Assembly: GCA_001599595.1 (NCBI GenBank)
Contig: BCHH01000001.1
Location: forward strand, 2,265,837-2,329,836
Length of the DNA: 64,000 bases
Source: Beverwykella pulmonaria
Taxonomy: Eukaryota > Ascomycota > Dothideomycetes > Pleosporales > Melanommataceae
Reading direction: 5' to 3'
Below are positions 47,378-59,258 of this stretch, piece by piece. The notes under the pieces were generated by a model. It made no database searches. It was given only the letters and a program-made list of their open reading frames with translations, and was not told the DNA's origin. The first letter of the stretch is position 1; the number at the start of each line of letters is the position of its first letter. The translations under genes were made by a program, and so were the position numbers.

Positions 47378-49229
47378 TCAAGCAACAGCTCCCGTATTCC
47401 TTGTCCCCTCCAAAATTTCATGCTCAATCCGCGTCTTCCTCGCCTCCTCCGCCTCACTGCTAACGTCCTTGAACACCTCATCCATCTGCTCGAGACTCCT
47501 ACCCGCCGTCTCTGGGATGAAGAAAAATGTGAATACGAAAGCGAGAAGACAGAAGACGGCAAAGAAGGTGTACGCTCCGTAGCCAGTGTTTTGTACGAGC
47601 GGCGGTGTGATGAGCCCGATGATGAAATTGTTAAGCCAGTTGGAGCAGGTGGAGAGTGCTACGCCCTTGGCTCGGAGCGAGGAAGGGAAGATTTCCGACG
47701 CTGAAAAAATATTAGGTTGAAATAGTAGAAATGGTGAGGATAAACTTACGAAGTGCCCATGGGACGGGGCCCCAGGTTGCCCCAAAGGAAAACATGTAGA
47801 TGAAGAGGAATGTAACAGCGACCCAGCCTTCAGCAGAGTAGTCCGCCCACCGACCCCCAAACTTGCCTACCAGCACCGCGATAATCAAATGCGAAATGAA
47901 CATCAATACAGCACCCGTCATCAACAACGGCCTGCGTCCAAACCGATCCATGGTCCACAAACTCGTCGCTACACCCACAAGCTGCGTAACATTTAGTACA
48001 CCAGAGAGAATAAGTCGCATCTCATACCCCTGGCCAAGGGTCGCGAACAGAGACGGAGAATAGTAGATGAGCGCATTGATCCCGACGAATTGCTGGAAGA
48101 ACATGATGCCGCAGCCAACTATGGTCCGCTTCCAGCACCCGTGCTTGAACAAGTCGGTCCATTGCACGATCTCGAGCTTCCACCGGTTGGAGCGCGTGTT
48201 GGCTTGGAGGTTTGGGTGGCGCTCGGCGTTGACTTCGGCCTTGAAGGCAACTTCAGCCCGGATCTCACACCATTCTTGATAGACGCGGGAATCGGTTGTC
48301 GGGAGGCTGCGGAGCCTGCCGAGGGCTTGGAGGGCTTCGTCATCGCGGCCTTTAGATGACAACCAACGTGGGGAAAATGGCAGGAACGTGATTCCTGCGC
48401 CGAGGATGAGGCCGGGAATCATCTGGATGAGGAAGGGGAGTCGCCACGACCATTCACTGGCCATAAATCGGGTGCCAAACGTTGTCCAGAAGGCGACCAC
48501 GATGCCGAGCACAATGCTAAATTCTTGAAGAACAAGAAGAGCACCACGGATTTCTGGTGGAGCGATTTCGGAAATGTAAAGCGGGGAGATCATAGCCAGC
48601 CTGGGAACAACACTGTTAGTTCATAGGTTTTTGGAGCTGAAAGTTGATATGAACTTACATTCCGATACCCGTACCTCCAATAAAGCGTCCAACCGTCAGC
48701 ATGGAATACTCTACAGATGCAGTCTGCAGAATCGATCCAGTAGTGAAGATGATGACGCCCACAACGATGGAATACTTCCTGCTAATGCGATCGGCGAGGT
48801 ACCCAGCGAAGAGGGCGCCGACCAAAGCACCCATCTCAAGCATAGCTGTCATGAGTCCTTTCCAGAAGCCCGCTCCAGATGCCGTCTCCGACACTCGCGG
48901 GAACCGGTTGAGGAACTGATCCATGACGAGTGTGACCGAGATGACACCTTGGTCATAGCCAAAGAGCAGACCACCGATTGTCGCGAAAGCGGCACAGAGG
49001 GCGACATAGTAGTTGGAGAAGAGGCCTGCGAACCCCGCTGTGTTGGTTTTATTAGCCATCGACACCATTCACATTGAATCTCCTGCTACATACCAGGCCC
49101 GTAAGGCTCCCTCGTCGTCCACGCTTTGCCAGCGTGGTGCGATCCGGCGACTTCCTGATGCATGACGCCGTTGGACGCCGTGGGCGCGACCTTGATGATA
49201 TCCGACTCGCTCTTGGACTCGTAATCCAT
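47378..49229 (-). CDS. MFS sugar porter
   Basis: A twelve-helix major facilitator superfamily sugar transporter at the plasma membrane. Four minus-strand exons, 49229-49094, 49037-48659, 48600-47750 and 47700-47378, give 562 residues, the usual length. Family motifs in order are GGLLFGYDQGVIS in helix 1, GRFIGGTGIGMLAM across the second intron, PFSPRWLSSKGR (variant PESPRWL), QQFVGINALIYYSP in helix 7, DRFGRRPLLM, PWALPSEIFP restored by the third intron, and PETAGRSLEQMDEVF at the C-terminus. The cytosolic N-terminus is acidic and polar. The substrate cannot be read from sequence; hexose, quinate or disaccharide are all possible. All introns have good GTAAGT/GTATGT donors. Confidence 0.92.
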
Positions 49230-49274
49230 GATGAACCAATATTCGTCAAACAACGACTTTAGAGTAGCAAGGAT

Positions 49275-49320
49275 GGGATGAAGGAGAAGAAGAAGAAGAT
49301 GATGATGATGAAGAAGAAGA
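49275..49320 (+). repeat. GAA/GAT triplet microsatellite
   Basis: A run of AAG and ATG triplets (GAAGAAGAAGATGATGATGA and continuing) about 45-90 bp upstream of the transporter start codon, presumably in its transcribed leader. On the minus strand it reads as (TTC)n and (ATC)n. Confidence 0.85.
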
Positions 49321-50336
49321 ACTGTTAGCCGCTCAGAAGTCTTCTCTACTTCTTTAAACTGTCAAACAAAAAGAAGGGATCAGCCCCATATTTATAGTCA
49401 TTTTCCTGGGGGTTCCAGAAATGCGGAGGTGGGGATGTTAGCCTTGGGGAACATGCTTCTCCATGCTTTGTGTCGGCCTGGGTTTCCAGAGCCAAGGGAC
49501 GTGAGCCGTGGTCTGGTATGGCCTTGCAAAAACGGCCCGACGTCTAAGGTGACGCTCCACGGATAAGGATGCAGGTCGTGTGAACGGAGACGCGTGGGTT
49601 TTCGCCGCACTAGGGCTCTAGTTCCTGGAGTGGGTTCATCGGATCGGTGGCAGAACGCCTCTTCCGATATGCCGATTCGGTGCAGACATGCCATTCTTCT
49701 TCTCCCTTTGCCTTGCTCTTCCTCATTCTCTCATGTCGAACATACGACAAAGCTCCTGATCTCTGGTAACCAACGGCTTGTGTCCTCGGATGCTGCACCT
49801 TGTGAAACGCGTCATTTGCCGCGGCTTCTGCTCTGCCCTAGATTTCCCCCGATCGCATCCGTCTCCATCTCAAAAGCCCTCAACCCCCATCCAATCGGAG
49901 GATGAACATTTGACGAAGTTTGGCCGATGTGTCGAGAATTTGCGGCGCTACCTGCCGTGGGAGGTCTGAATTGGGAACCTGAGAATACCACCGAACATTC
50001 AGCCGAGTCGCTAGCGCCAGGGCAAACATTACCCCAGAAAGGGAGCAATTGCCTCCGACAGATGTCCAGAGTGGGGATATTCCGGGCGCTTTTTGTATGC
50101 TTTTTGTATGAGATGGTATGCTAGGGCACGGACTACTCAATGCTTTAACATCTAAACGCTCTTTTTCAATGGCTAGGAAGGTAGTTTCGACGAAAGGGTT
50201 CAAGTGTGATGGGATAGATCCCATGCATGTGCCCACGTGTGGGCTTGAGTGTGGCGCAATGGCGCAAGTGTTTGTTACATGCATAAATACCGACTACGCA
50301 AACTGAATCGTGCTGATTCAACTTGTGCATGCCTTT

Positions 50337-50390
50337 TGGCTCAGTGGTTTAACGCATGTAGTCGTGCCGATGATCCGGTGGATCTAAACC
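50337..50390 (+). other. tRNA-like pol III promoter pair (degenerate)
   Basis: TGGCTCAGTGG at 50337-50347 matches the A-box consensus exactly. GGATCTAAACC at 50380-50390 matches the B-box at all but two fixed positions. The spacing (43 nt) equals that in an intronless tRNA. The cloverleaf does not form: the acceptor, anticodon and most of the T stem fail. So this is a tRNA relic, a SINE head or chance, not an intact tRNA. Confidence 0.35.
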
Positions 50391-50712
50391 CTTACATCAA
50401 GGATAAAGATAACCTTTGCCAGCCACATTATATCTACCGGAAGCACTTTTCGCACATGTTTTGAATCCCGCGATGACAACAGGAGTATATTGATGTAGCG
50501 CAAGCTTATGCTATCAATCAAAACAACGTTGTCTCATAACCCAGGAAGAGGACCCATGCGTTCTAGATACACCAACATCACCGCGGCCCTCTAAGGATGC
50601 ATCAGTCATTATTGGTGATGTGCCATACCAGGCCCAGAACCAACACCAAGAATCAAGATCTCTTGACTTAACGCCACAATCCGATATGAGATCGAAATCA
50701 TCATTTCAGGTC

Positions 50713-53700
50713 TTACGTAGGCATAGCCATGATGGACGACCAAGTGCCTCCATCCCCGTTACCTCCTCGACTACCACCACCCGCAGATGGCCTCTTTGCG
50801 CCAAACCCCCCTGATCCCTTTCTGGCACTAGATTTTTTGGCACCACCTCTTTTCGACACACCAGAATAACTCTTGCCGAAGTTGCCAGACGATTTTCTGC
50901 GAGCACCACCTCCACTCTTCCAGGGAAGGGTCCGACCCTTTGAGCTAGCTCGAGCTGCGTACTTTGCAGTGTTGGGTGCGATGGATCTGGAAATAGTCGG
51001 TTTCTCTGCTTCTATCTGGGATGCTCGCCTGTTGAACTCTTCGACTTCTGGATCTACCTCACTCTGTTGAAAGAAATGGCTGACATGTAAAGATTGGTCG
51101 TCGTCATCCGCATACTCATCATTATCGTTGCCCTGGCCGAAGAAGATGCTTTGCTCGCCAATTTCTGGAGCCAAGTCTTCCTCTTCCATATCACTACTGA
51201 CGAGGTCAATGACGTTCTGATGATTGGGATCCATTGGCCTTTGATCATCGTCCTCTTCGTCGTTGTCGTTGTTATCGTCCTCCTCCTCCACGACTCGGCG
51301 ACGCTTGAATACCTTACTCCTTGGCTTAGGAACATGGGCACCATAAAATTCTCGGGTATTTTTGATGAGTGGGAAGAAGCGTTTGCCGTAATGCGTCACC
51401 ATACTTGGCTTTATTCCAGGAATGGCTAACATCTCGGTCTCGTTCATGGGGAGGTCCAAACCCATCTCTCGAAGAACAGTGTCGGAAAACGGTTTATTTC
51501 GCAGACCTTTCTCCATCAATATGGCTTCAGATGTTCTTTTAGCACCTCTCATGAAGTCCTCAAGAATGGCTTTTTGCGTGTCAGTAAGGCCAGCGATCCG
51601 TTCGTCAACAGTGATCGGGGCGCTGAGAGCTTTGCCTTGCTTTGATTTCGAAGGTTTGGTCCTCTGAGGTGGCTCAAAGTCATCGTCGTCAAAATCGTCA
51701 TTCACAACAAGACTGCCACCGTTGTGATGATTACCACCTTTGTTGGCTTTCTGGTATATGTCCTGCTCGAAGTAATCGCCATCGTCGTCTTCATTATATG
51801 CGTACTTCTGTATGTTTCGCTTTGATGGAGCCTGGACGGGAGACGATATGTTGGTCGACGGATAGTCGGTGCGAGCAGTCGTAGCACCGCGCTTCTTTGC
51901 CGGGTTTTTGGCTGTAGGTACCCTGAAGAGGGACTTTTTTGACGTAACGCTAACTTTCATGCTCAACTTCTTTCGACCTTTTTCGTAGTCATTGCTCCTT
52001 GTACCGAGCTATTACCAGTCAGCTAGATCGAAGAGCAACATGGATGGGAACCTTACATGGAGATAGTTGGTAGCGAATCCAGCCTTGTTTGTCTTGCTTT
52101 TCTCCTGCAAGACATTCTCCTCCAGTAGTTTTTGAAAGAGACGATCAGCATCGCCTCGCTCCAAATCTTCGCCGAAACCGAATTCTTTGAGACCTGCACT
52201 CTTCATCTTTGATGCTTTCGCTCCACGGAAAGCGTCAACGCATTGATGCATTGTGACATTGTTTTCCTGGACTTGGTCAACCAGTCGTACGGCTGCGGCC
52301 GCATAGTCGGTGAGATCTTTCATCTCAAAGGTAGCGTCCGATCTGCAGTTGTCGCACGTCCCGTTGCAATCCTCGCGTTTGAAAGACTCGCTGAAATAGT
52401 TCAACACCTGTGCCCGACGGCAGTCGCTCTTATTCTCACAGAACTGGATAACGTTTCGCAGCATGTCATGCTGTCTCTGCTTTTGTTCCCGACTACCGTC
52501 TCCTTCATCGATCATCTTCTTCAAGATCTTGCAGTCGCCATACAGATAGTACAGATAACACTCGGAGCGTTTCCCATCACGACCAGCACGGCCTGTTTCT
52601 TGATAGTAGCCTTCCAGACTCTTTGGCAAGCTGTGGTGTATGACGAATCGAACGTCAGCTTTGTCAATGCCCATGCCGAAAGCAATTGTGGCCACGATGA
52701 CGTGGTACTCGTTATTTTGCCACTTCTTTTGAACTCTCGACCTCTCAGCAGATTCCATTCCCGCGTGGTAGTGATGAGCCTGGATGCCCAGCGACGTTAA
52801 TTTCTCCGCAACCGACTCGCAGCTTTTTCGTGACAGACAATAGACAATTCCCGACTTCCCTCTGTACTTTGACTTGATTAAATCTGCAATGCTGGCAACG
52901 ATGCCTTTGGTCTTCGCAAGGACCTCATATGACAAATTAGGCCTGTTGAAGCTCTGTGAAAACTTACGGCATCCTTGTATGCCGAGATTAGCCACCACAT
53001 CTGTCCGGACCAGCTGTGTCGCGGTAGCTGTAAGTGCAATGATAGGAACTCCAGGGAACTGGCGCATAACATCGCCAAGTGCCTTGTAGTCTGGTCGAAA
53101 GTCGTGACCCCATTGACTGACACAGTGTGCTTCGTCAATCACGATCCTGGCAAGTCGACATCTCCCGTGCAGTTGCTGAAGGATGGAAATCATCCTTTGA
53201 TTCTTGCTGAGCATTTCCGGCGTCACATAGAGCAGCTGTATGAATTTCTCGGGTTCGGGGCTCCTCAGCCCATCCATGATGCAGTCTTTCTCTTCCTTGG
53301 TAGACTCTCCATTGATGAGAAACGCCTGCATACCGAAACGAATTTTACAGGCTTGGACTTGATCTTCCATCAAGCTTAGCAGTGGAGATATTACAATCGT
53401 TACACCTCGCGTCTTTCCCGATTTAATAACCGATGGGAGTTGATAGCATAGAGACTTCCCGCCTCCGGTTGGCATGAGTACAAAGCAATGTTCTCCACTG
53501 AGGGTGGTGTTGATGGCTTCTAATTGACCAGGGCGGAAGCCACGGAGACCAAATTTGTGGATCAGAACAGCCTTCACATCTCTTGACCACGCGAAGTTCA
53601 TGCCAATGTTATTGGGTTGCATATTTTTCGGGGATGGTTCTGGTTTTCGCTGACGGACTCGGTTTAATGATGTCTCGCGAAAAACGTCTCTATGCTGTGA

Positions 53701-56261
53701 CCGTGTTTGACTTTCGTTTCTGTCGCCCTTCCAGTCGAATCTACTGGGCGCTTGGTTTTCTATGTTGACAATCTCATCAAGGAAGTCTTCATCATCGTCG
53801 TCACAGAAGTCCTCATCATCATCTATATGATGAGGCGGACTGCCCATGTTGTTGTAGAAGAGGTTTTCATCTTCGTCAATGGCATCCAGGAACTCTTCGG
53901 GGGTGTGAAAAGACTCGTGGCCACTGGATTCGTGGGGAACCTTGGGTTGAATCTGCTGACAAGGTGAGCGTCTACGCTCTGGCGTTTCGGGGATCCTGTG
54001 CGATTTTTCTTGGAGATTCGACTTTGCCTTGTGGTCCGAAGGGTGAAGGCCCTGTGCATTATTGCGTAAGTGCAATGCTGGTGTTGGAGATTTTGTGATG
54101 GGCGCATCGGCGAAACGAGTTCGTCTGGAAGGAGTCAATACTTCTTGTACGGATATTTGCGTTTGTTTAATGTACTGAGTTTGTGGGATATGGCTGGAGC
54201 CTGGATACGGAATGGCTTTCGACTTCTTCGGATTGGGCAGAACCTGAGTTGACTGGATTATCACTTCACTGATATCATCGTCGGGTTCTTCCTTGACCTC
54301 GGACTTAAGATAGGCTTTCATCCCGGCCGGCTCGAGGAGAAAGTATACTTGCACTTGCGCATCTTCCATGGATTTAAAAGCTTTGTTTACCGCTTCGCCA
54401 TCAGCGAGGTCGAAAATGCCCAAGTTGAGGTCACGGTCTATCTTGCTTTTGATCTCTTGTCGCTTGGTGCTCAGTTCCTCTATCTGAGACTTCAAAACGA
54501 CCAACTGTTCGAATGCATCTTTCTTCGCGCGGGATCGCTCCATTCTCTTCGTCTCGCTTGGTTGTGGCCTGCCAAACTCCTCTAGGTGTTTTGAAAATGC
54601 CACCCGAGCTTTGTCCCAATTGGAGCATGCAGCATTTAGAAACTGTTGGAGTCGATTACCTTCAGCGCCCAGGAAAGTCTCGGCCGTTCGACACATAAGG
54701 TTTTTCTCCTCCTTTGATAGTTCCGAAGAGGTCGGAATGGCAGATGTCGGAGCACAAACTGACTTCTGAGGAGACGGTTGTTGTACCAGTGGAGTTTGTG
54801 GTTGAGCGGGAGCTAGGGCACGCTCACGCTTCGGCTGTCGAGGACTTGAAATTTCGAGCGATTTGGCGGGAGAGCGAATCGGTAGGGAATTTAGTGACCT
54901 CTGGCTTGGGTGATTTTTGAGCGATCCCACTGAAGTATGGTTGGGTGCTTTCGCAGATTGAACGTAGGGTTCTGGTTCAATATCCAACTCGACCAACTCA
55001 TCAAACTCCTCTTCAGAATCCAGCACTACCTCGCAGATTTTGCGTCTCGTCGGTGACCGAGTCTTAGTTAGTCCATAATTCTCGTTGCCGTAGGTACGTG
55101 AGAAGGCCTTCAAGGATGATGGACTAGCTTGCTTTCCGATCTTTCGAGCTGGGGTGGATATTTCCGAAGGTATGCGGCTCAATGACTTCCGTTTTCGATC
55201 TCTTACAGGCACTTCAGGCCCCGTGTTAGCCATAAGCACATCTTCATCTTCCTCTGGAAGCCTAAATTCAAAGTCGTCGTCGTCAAAACCTTCGTCCTGA
55301 TGGCCCTTAAGCTGTGCCGGTCGGAAATTCGACACGGTGGTCGAGTATGGAGGTGGCGGGCTTTCCGGATGAAGAAGCATGTCATCAATGTTGGCGAAGC
55401 CTTCGAAAGATTCAGGACTGGGAGTTGGCGTTGATCGGACTGGTCTTAGAGATTTAGATGGCCTAAGATCCACCTCTAGTTCATCGCTTTTCCGCTTCTT
55501 GCTCTTCTTACTACGACTTTGGCTCGGAGACTGAGCGACCTCAGTTTCTCCTGTCAGATCAATCGCTTCGACATCACTTGTTTCAAACAGGCGTGTTTTG
55601 GTATTCGGACGACGAGAAGTTGGGGTGAATGTGGTATCTAATTGTCTTCTCACTGGAGGCTCTCGATCATCTTCGCGACCTGAAAATCCGTCAGTTTTCT
55701 GGTAACATGCCATATGCCACAACTGAGCGTACCTTTATCATGGATGCTGCGATAGACTTTGGTCGTCGAACCCAATGCGGAAGGCGTTGTTTGTGACGGT
55801 ACTCCAACAAGAATGAGCCTCGGTTTCCCACTCCCTGGAGTAGCACGCAATTTAGCCATGTCTGCTAGAGTGCCTGCTCCAGACAGTCGCCTTTGTATGT
55901 TAACCGGCCGAGACTCTGGGCGAGTGGGGGGCGGTATCGGCTGGGCAATTGGTTGTGCAGTCGCTGGCTCGGGGGCATTATTCGACGCGGGCTCAGCCAA
56001 AAGGAATGAGTGCTGTGAGAGCGTTCCGGAGCTGGTTGGGGCTTCTGGATCGTATGCAATGAGAGAAATGGCAGGCGGAACGAAGGGCTTCTCGGTCAAC
56101 AACCACTTGAGATGTTCACTGAGGTTGTTCAGAGGCATTAGAGCGTCGCATCGTCGGGTCCGAGGTCGGCATTGAGGATTTACACGTTCGCAGGTGTAGA
56201 TATTGGAGGTGGCGTTGCGATGGGCGATGGGCGAAGGTGGAGTGGGAGTGTTGTCGGGCAC
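50713..56261 (-). CDS. sgs1: RecQ DNA helicase Sgs1/BLM/QDE-3
   Basis: A 3'-5' helicase acting with topoisomerase III in double-Holliday-junction dissolution, replication-fork repair and, in Neurospora, quelling. Three minus-strand exons, 56261-55733, 55679-52057 and 52008-50713, give 1815 residues, in the range of QDE-3. Residues 1 to about 860 are disordered and acidic, with several Ser/Pro stretches and SUMO/phospho-like patches. The helicase core begins near 880 (GLRGFRPGQLEAI). Walker A TGGGKS is near 913 and DEAH near 1025. The RQC zinc cysteines (CRRAQVLNYF, then CNGTCDNC) are at about 1263-1288. An HRDC domain covers about 1520-1600, encoded by the last exon. A basic Gly/Ser/Lys-rich tail ends the protein. 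Without the 48-bp last intron the frame stops before HRDC. Confidence 0.95.
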
Positions 56262-56347
56262 GCGTTTCTCTGTCGCGCTTACACTGCTGACTAAAAACGG
56301 GTCGGCACGTGATGACGAATTAGTCTAACTTGCCCGACCAGTACGAC
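56262..56347. promoter_or_regulatory. 86-bp divergent promoter of sgs1 and the decarboxylase gene
   Basis: The sgs1 start (56261, minus) and the decarboxylase start (56348, plus) are only 86 bp apart. CACGTG lies at 56306-56311 within GCACGTGATGAC. No clear TATA element is present. Confidence 0.6.
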
Positions 56348-58004
56348 ATGCTTTCTGATCCTCATTCCCACCCTCCAATTCTTTATTCACTGCCTCAAAT
56401 GTTTCAAACTCCAGAGGTGATCGCAAAGCTATCAGCGTCAATTTCTGAGCTTCACAGCGCACCTCCCCCCGACAATGCTCTCCCGTCTGAAGAAGCTCTG
56501 ACTCACGCTCGAGGAAAGCTTTTACAACATTTGCCAACGGTGGGAGTAGGGCTGGAAGCAACGATCAAGCATCTAAGAGAAGACATAGTGCCAGGATTCA
56601 GTGCGTCGAGCCGGTCCTCCAATTACTTTGGTTTTGTCACTGGAGGAACAACACCGGCTGCAGGCCTTGCCGATAATTTGGTCACTGCATTTGATCAGAA
56701 TGTTGGGGTGCATTTACCTGGAGAGACAGTCGCAACCAACCTAGAAGATAGAGCACTCTCACTTCTTTGCGAGCTGCTGAAGCTCGATCCGGCACATTGG
56801 CCCCATCGAACCTTCACTACTGGAGCTACTGCCAGCAACATTCTAGGTTTGTCGTGTGGCAGAGAGTACGTCATCGCAGAGGCAGCTGCGGTTCGCAGCG
56901 ATCCTGCAATAAGCGTTGGGGAGATTGGTATATTCGAAGCCATGCATCGTGCGGGAATTGACAAGATCCAAATTCTCTCGACTGTGCCTCACTCGTCCCT
57001 CAGCAAGGCTGCGAGTGTTCTCGGGATGGGTCGTACTTCAATCAAGTCGATTGGCCTCGAAGGATCTCCACACAAGTTTGACATGCCACAACTAAAGAAG
57101 CTTCTTGAACAACATGGCACCGCCTCCATCGTTGCCATTTCGGCGTCGGAGATCAACACTGGATGGTTTGCTACCACGGGCCTGAAAGAAATGCAAGAGA
57201 TCCGGAACTTATGCGACACTTATGGTGCATGGATACATGTTGATGGTGGTGAGTGAAGTTTTGATTCTTCGATGAACTTTCAACAACACATTATTTCCGT
57301 GAACATTTGTTGCTACTATATATATATTTCTAATACCTGCAGCTTTCGGGATTATGGGCCGCATCCTGACCTCCCCCAATTACGCTACCATTGCAAAAGC
57401 ATGCGAGGGCCTCGAACTGGCCGACTCCATAACTGGAGATGGACACAAACTTCTCAACGTTCCCTACGACTGCGGGTTCTTCTTCTCTCGCCACCGCGAA
57501 ATCGCCTCTCGCGTTTTCCAGAATCCAAACGCTGCCTACCTAAATGCCGGCGGAGACTCGGAGATTATGTCACCCTTGAACATTGGCCTCGAGAATTCGC
57601 GTCGTCTACGAGCCCTCCCGGTGTACTCCTCGCTCGTGGCGTACGGAAGCGAAGGGTATCGCGACATGCTGGAGCGCCAAGTCAATCTCGCTCGTGGTAT
57701 CGCGGAGCTCCTTCTGGACAGCGACGATTTTGAACTTTTGCCTGATTCCACTAGAGACAGAAATGAGATATTAGGCAATATCTTTATCATTGTGCTGTTC
57801 AAAGCGAAGGATGAGGCTTTGAATAAGGAGCTTGTTGATCGAATCAAGGCAACATGCAAAATCCAGCTGTCGGGAACTGCATGGGAAGGTAAGCCAGCAT
57901 GTCGATTCGCAGTGTCGAATTGGAAAGCGGATGTTCAGAAGGATTTGCCTGTCATCAAGCAAGTACTCGAGGAAGTCGTTAAAGCTTGGGAGGCGGAGAA
58001 ATAG
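56348..58004 (+). CDS. PLP-dependent decarboxylase (group II, aromatic amino-acid decarboxylase-like)
   Basis: A fold-type I pyridoxal-phosphate enzyme of the group II amino-acid decarboxylase family. Two exons, 56348-57248 and 57343-58004, give 520 residues. The upstream in-frame TTG is ignored in favour of the ATG at 56348. The cofactor-contact block SSNYFGFVTGGTTPAAG lies near residues 85-100, the HVDGAFG motif is completed across the 94-bp intron, and the Schiff-base lysine is Lys336 in GDGHKLLNVPYDCG. The C-terminal domain contains CRFAVSNWKAD. The substrate is not determined; tryptophan/tyrosine-type or other amino acids are possible. It does not look like glutamate decarboxylase. The intron carries a short (TA)n run. 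It sits head-to-head with sgs1. Confidence 0.9.
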
Positions 58005-58130
58005 ACCAATCAAATTGTTCTACTCAATCCATGTCGTTCGAGATTCCAAATTAGGAAGCCTCAGCAAGTCCCTTCCCTCCTCCTTACCCCTTGCGGCCGG
58101 CCACTGGCGTTTCAGTTTGTAAGAAGTCCT

Positions 58131-58604
58131 TCACATATCCTCACACTTAATCACCTCATAAGCCGGCTCTTCATACGGATGCGCCCTGCCACGATCAGCT
58201 TCAACACGTCAACCATCTTTAATCAGCCACTTACTTCTTCAATGCTTCAACAGCTCTAACAGCAACATCCCTCCCCAAACAAATTGTCTCAACCCTCATC
58301 TCCTCCACCTCCTCCAACTTCCCCACCTCACCAATCTAAATAAACCCCATGTATCAGCAATTACATCTTCTACCTCTTCTTCCACTTCCACCTCATACAA
58401 TCTTCAAAAATCGAGACTTACATTCGGATTCGCTGCATCCCCGGGCCTAAACTGCCCGGTCCCGGAGGACGTAAAGCAGCACTCTGTATAACCCCCGGGT
58501 CCCGGATAACGTCCTGCACCTGCGGCGAAGATGGCGGTTTTTGTTGCAGTGAGGGCGGTGGTGGGGACGAAGAAAATTAATTTGAATTTTTGGAGGGTTG
58601 CCAT
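58131..58604 (-). CDS. NIF3/YqfO-dimerisation-domain-like small protein
   Basis: Three minus-strand exons, 58604-58422, 58335-58235 and 58185-58131, give 112 residues. The exons are short and the gene is easy to miss. The sequence starts MATLQKFKLIFFVPTTALT, a ferredoxin-like strand. GAGRYPGPGGYTECCFTSSG and GTGQFRPGD follow. After the first intron comes IGEVGKLEEVEEMRVETICL, then the C-terminus HPYEEPAYEVIKCEDM. These blocks are the CutA-like dimerisation domain found inside bacterial NIF3/YqfO proteins and as a stand-alone protein in fungi. The third exon uses a CAG acceptor that gives KKAHPYEEP; the earlier AAG would give an immediate stop. The function is unknown, with no signal or membrane span. 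Confidence 0.85.
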
Positions 58605-59258
58605 GTTCGATGCTAGCTATCTTTGGTTGATGTGGATTGAGTTGAGTTTGGTGTTTGGCTGATGAGTGAGGGGTTGAGTTTAGTGTTGGGTTGATGAGTG
58701 AGGGGGGTTGATTGGGTTGATCGCCGGTGTACTCGTAAGGCTGCGTTTATTGCATATACGAGTGTTGATTGGGTGAGTCCTTGGCAGAGCTTATTTCTGG
58801 TGTATACCAGGTTTATAATTGCCACGCTCGAAGAAGGTTGCAGAAATACATCCCAAAGATTTCATTACCCTTGCGGGGTGCCGCGTTGCGCTGTCAGGGC
58901 AAAATTGGAGACACAGAAGTAAGATCTCAAAATTAGATTTCTATTTCTTCAGGGCCCTAGACACTTGAATCTTGCAGTTTAAAAAAAAGGTACTTCCCCG
59001 CAACTGAAGACTTGTGTCTGTACAGTGAAGACTGACGGATACCCACGGATAAGGTTGTAATGTTAGTTTATTGTTGTACAATGGAATGTATATTGCCTGA
59101 GGACTATTTTTCGGCACAGGACTGCCAAATTTCCTAGGATTGCAATACCTACTCCGGAAGATACGGTAAGTTCTTGCAACAATTGATTGGTCTTTTTGAT
59201 CTCTTTCTGTAATCGTCCAGATAAGCCGCACCTTACTTGTACTAGTTCCAGTACGCAC
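58605..59258. other. Intergenic region with a 32-bp tandem duplication
   Basis: Contains two near-identical 32-bp units (58642-58673 and 58674-58705) just upstream of the small NIF3-like gene, then AT-rich sequence to the 3' end of the P450 gene. No gene is seen. Confidence 0.6.
58642..58705 (+). repeat. Two tandem copies of a 32-bp unit
   Basis: Each unit begins TTGAGTTT and ends GATGAGTGAGGGG; the copies differ at three positions. They lie 38-101 bp upstream of the NIF3-like start codon, so in its promoter or 5' leader. Confidence 0.85.

Larger units (their letters stand above)
49230..50712. other. Sugar-porter upstream region with a tRNA-like element
   Basis: About 1.5 kb. A GAA/GAT triplet repeat (49275-49320) lies in the 5' leader of the transporter gene. 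A pol III-like A-box and B-box pair lies at 50337-50390 (see findings). No protein gene is evident. Confidence 0.5.
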
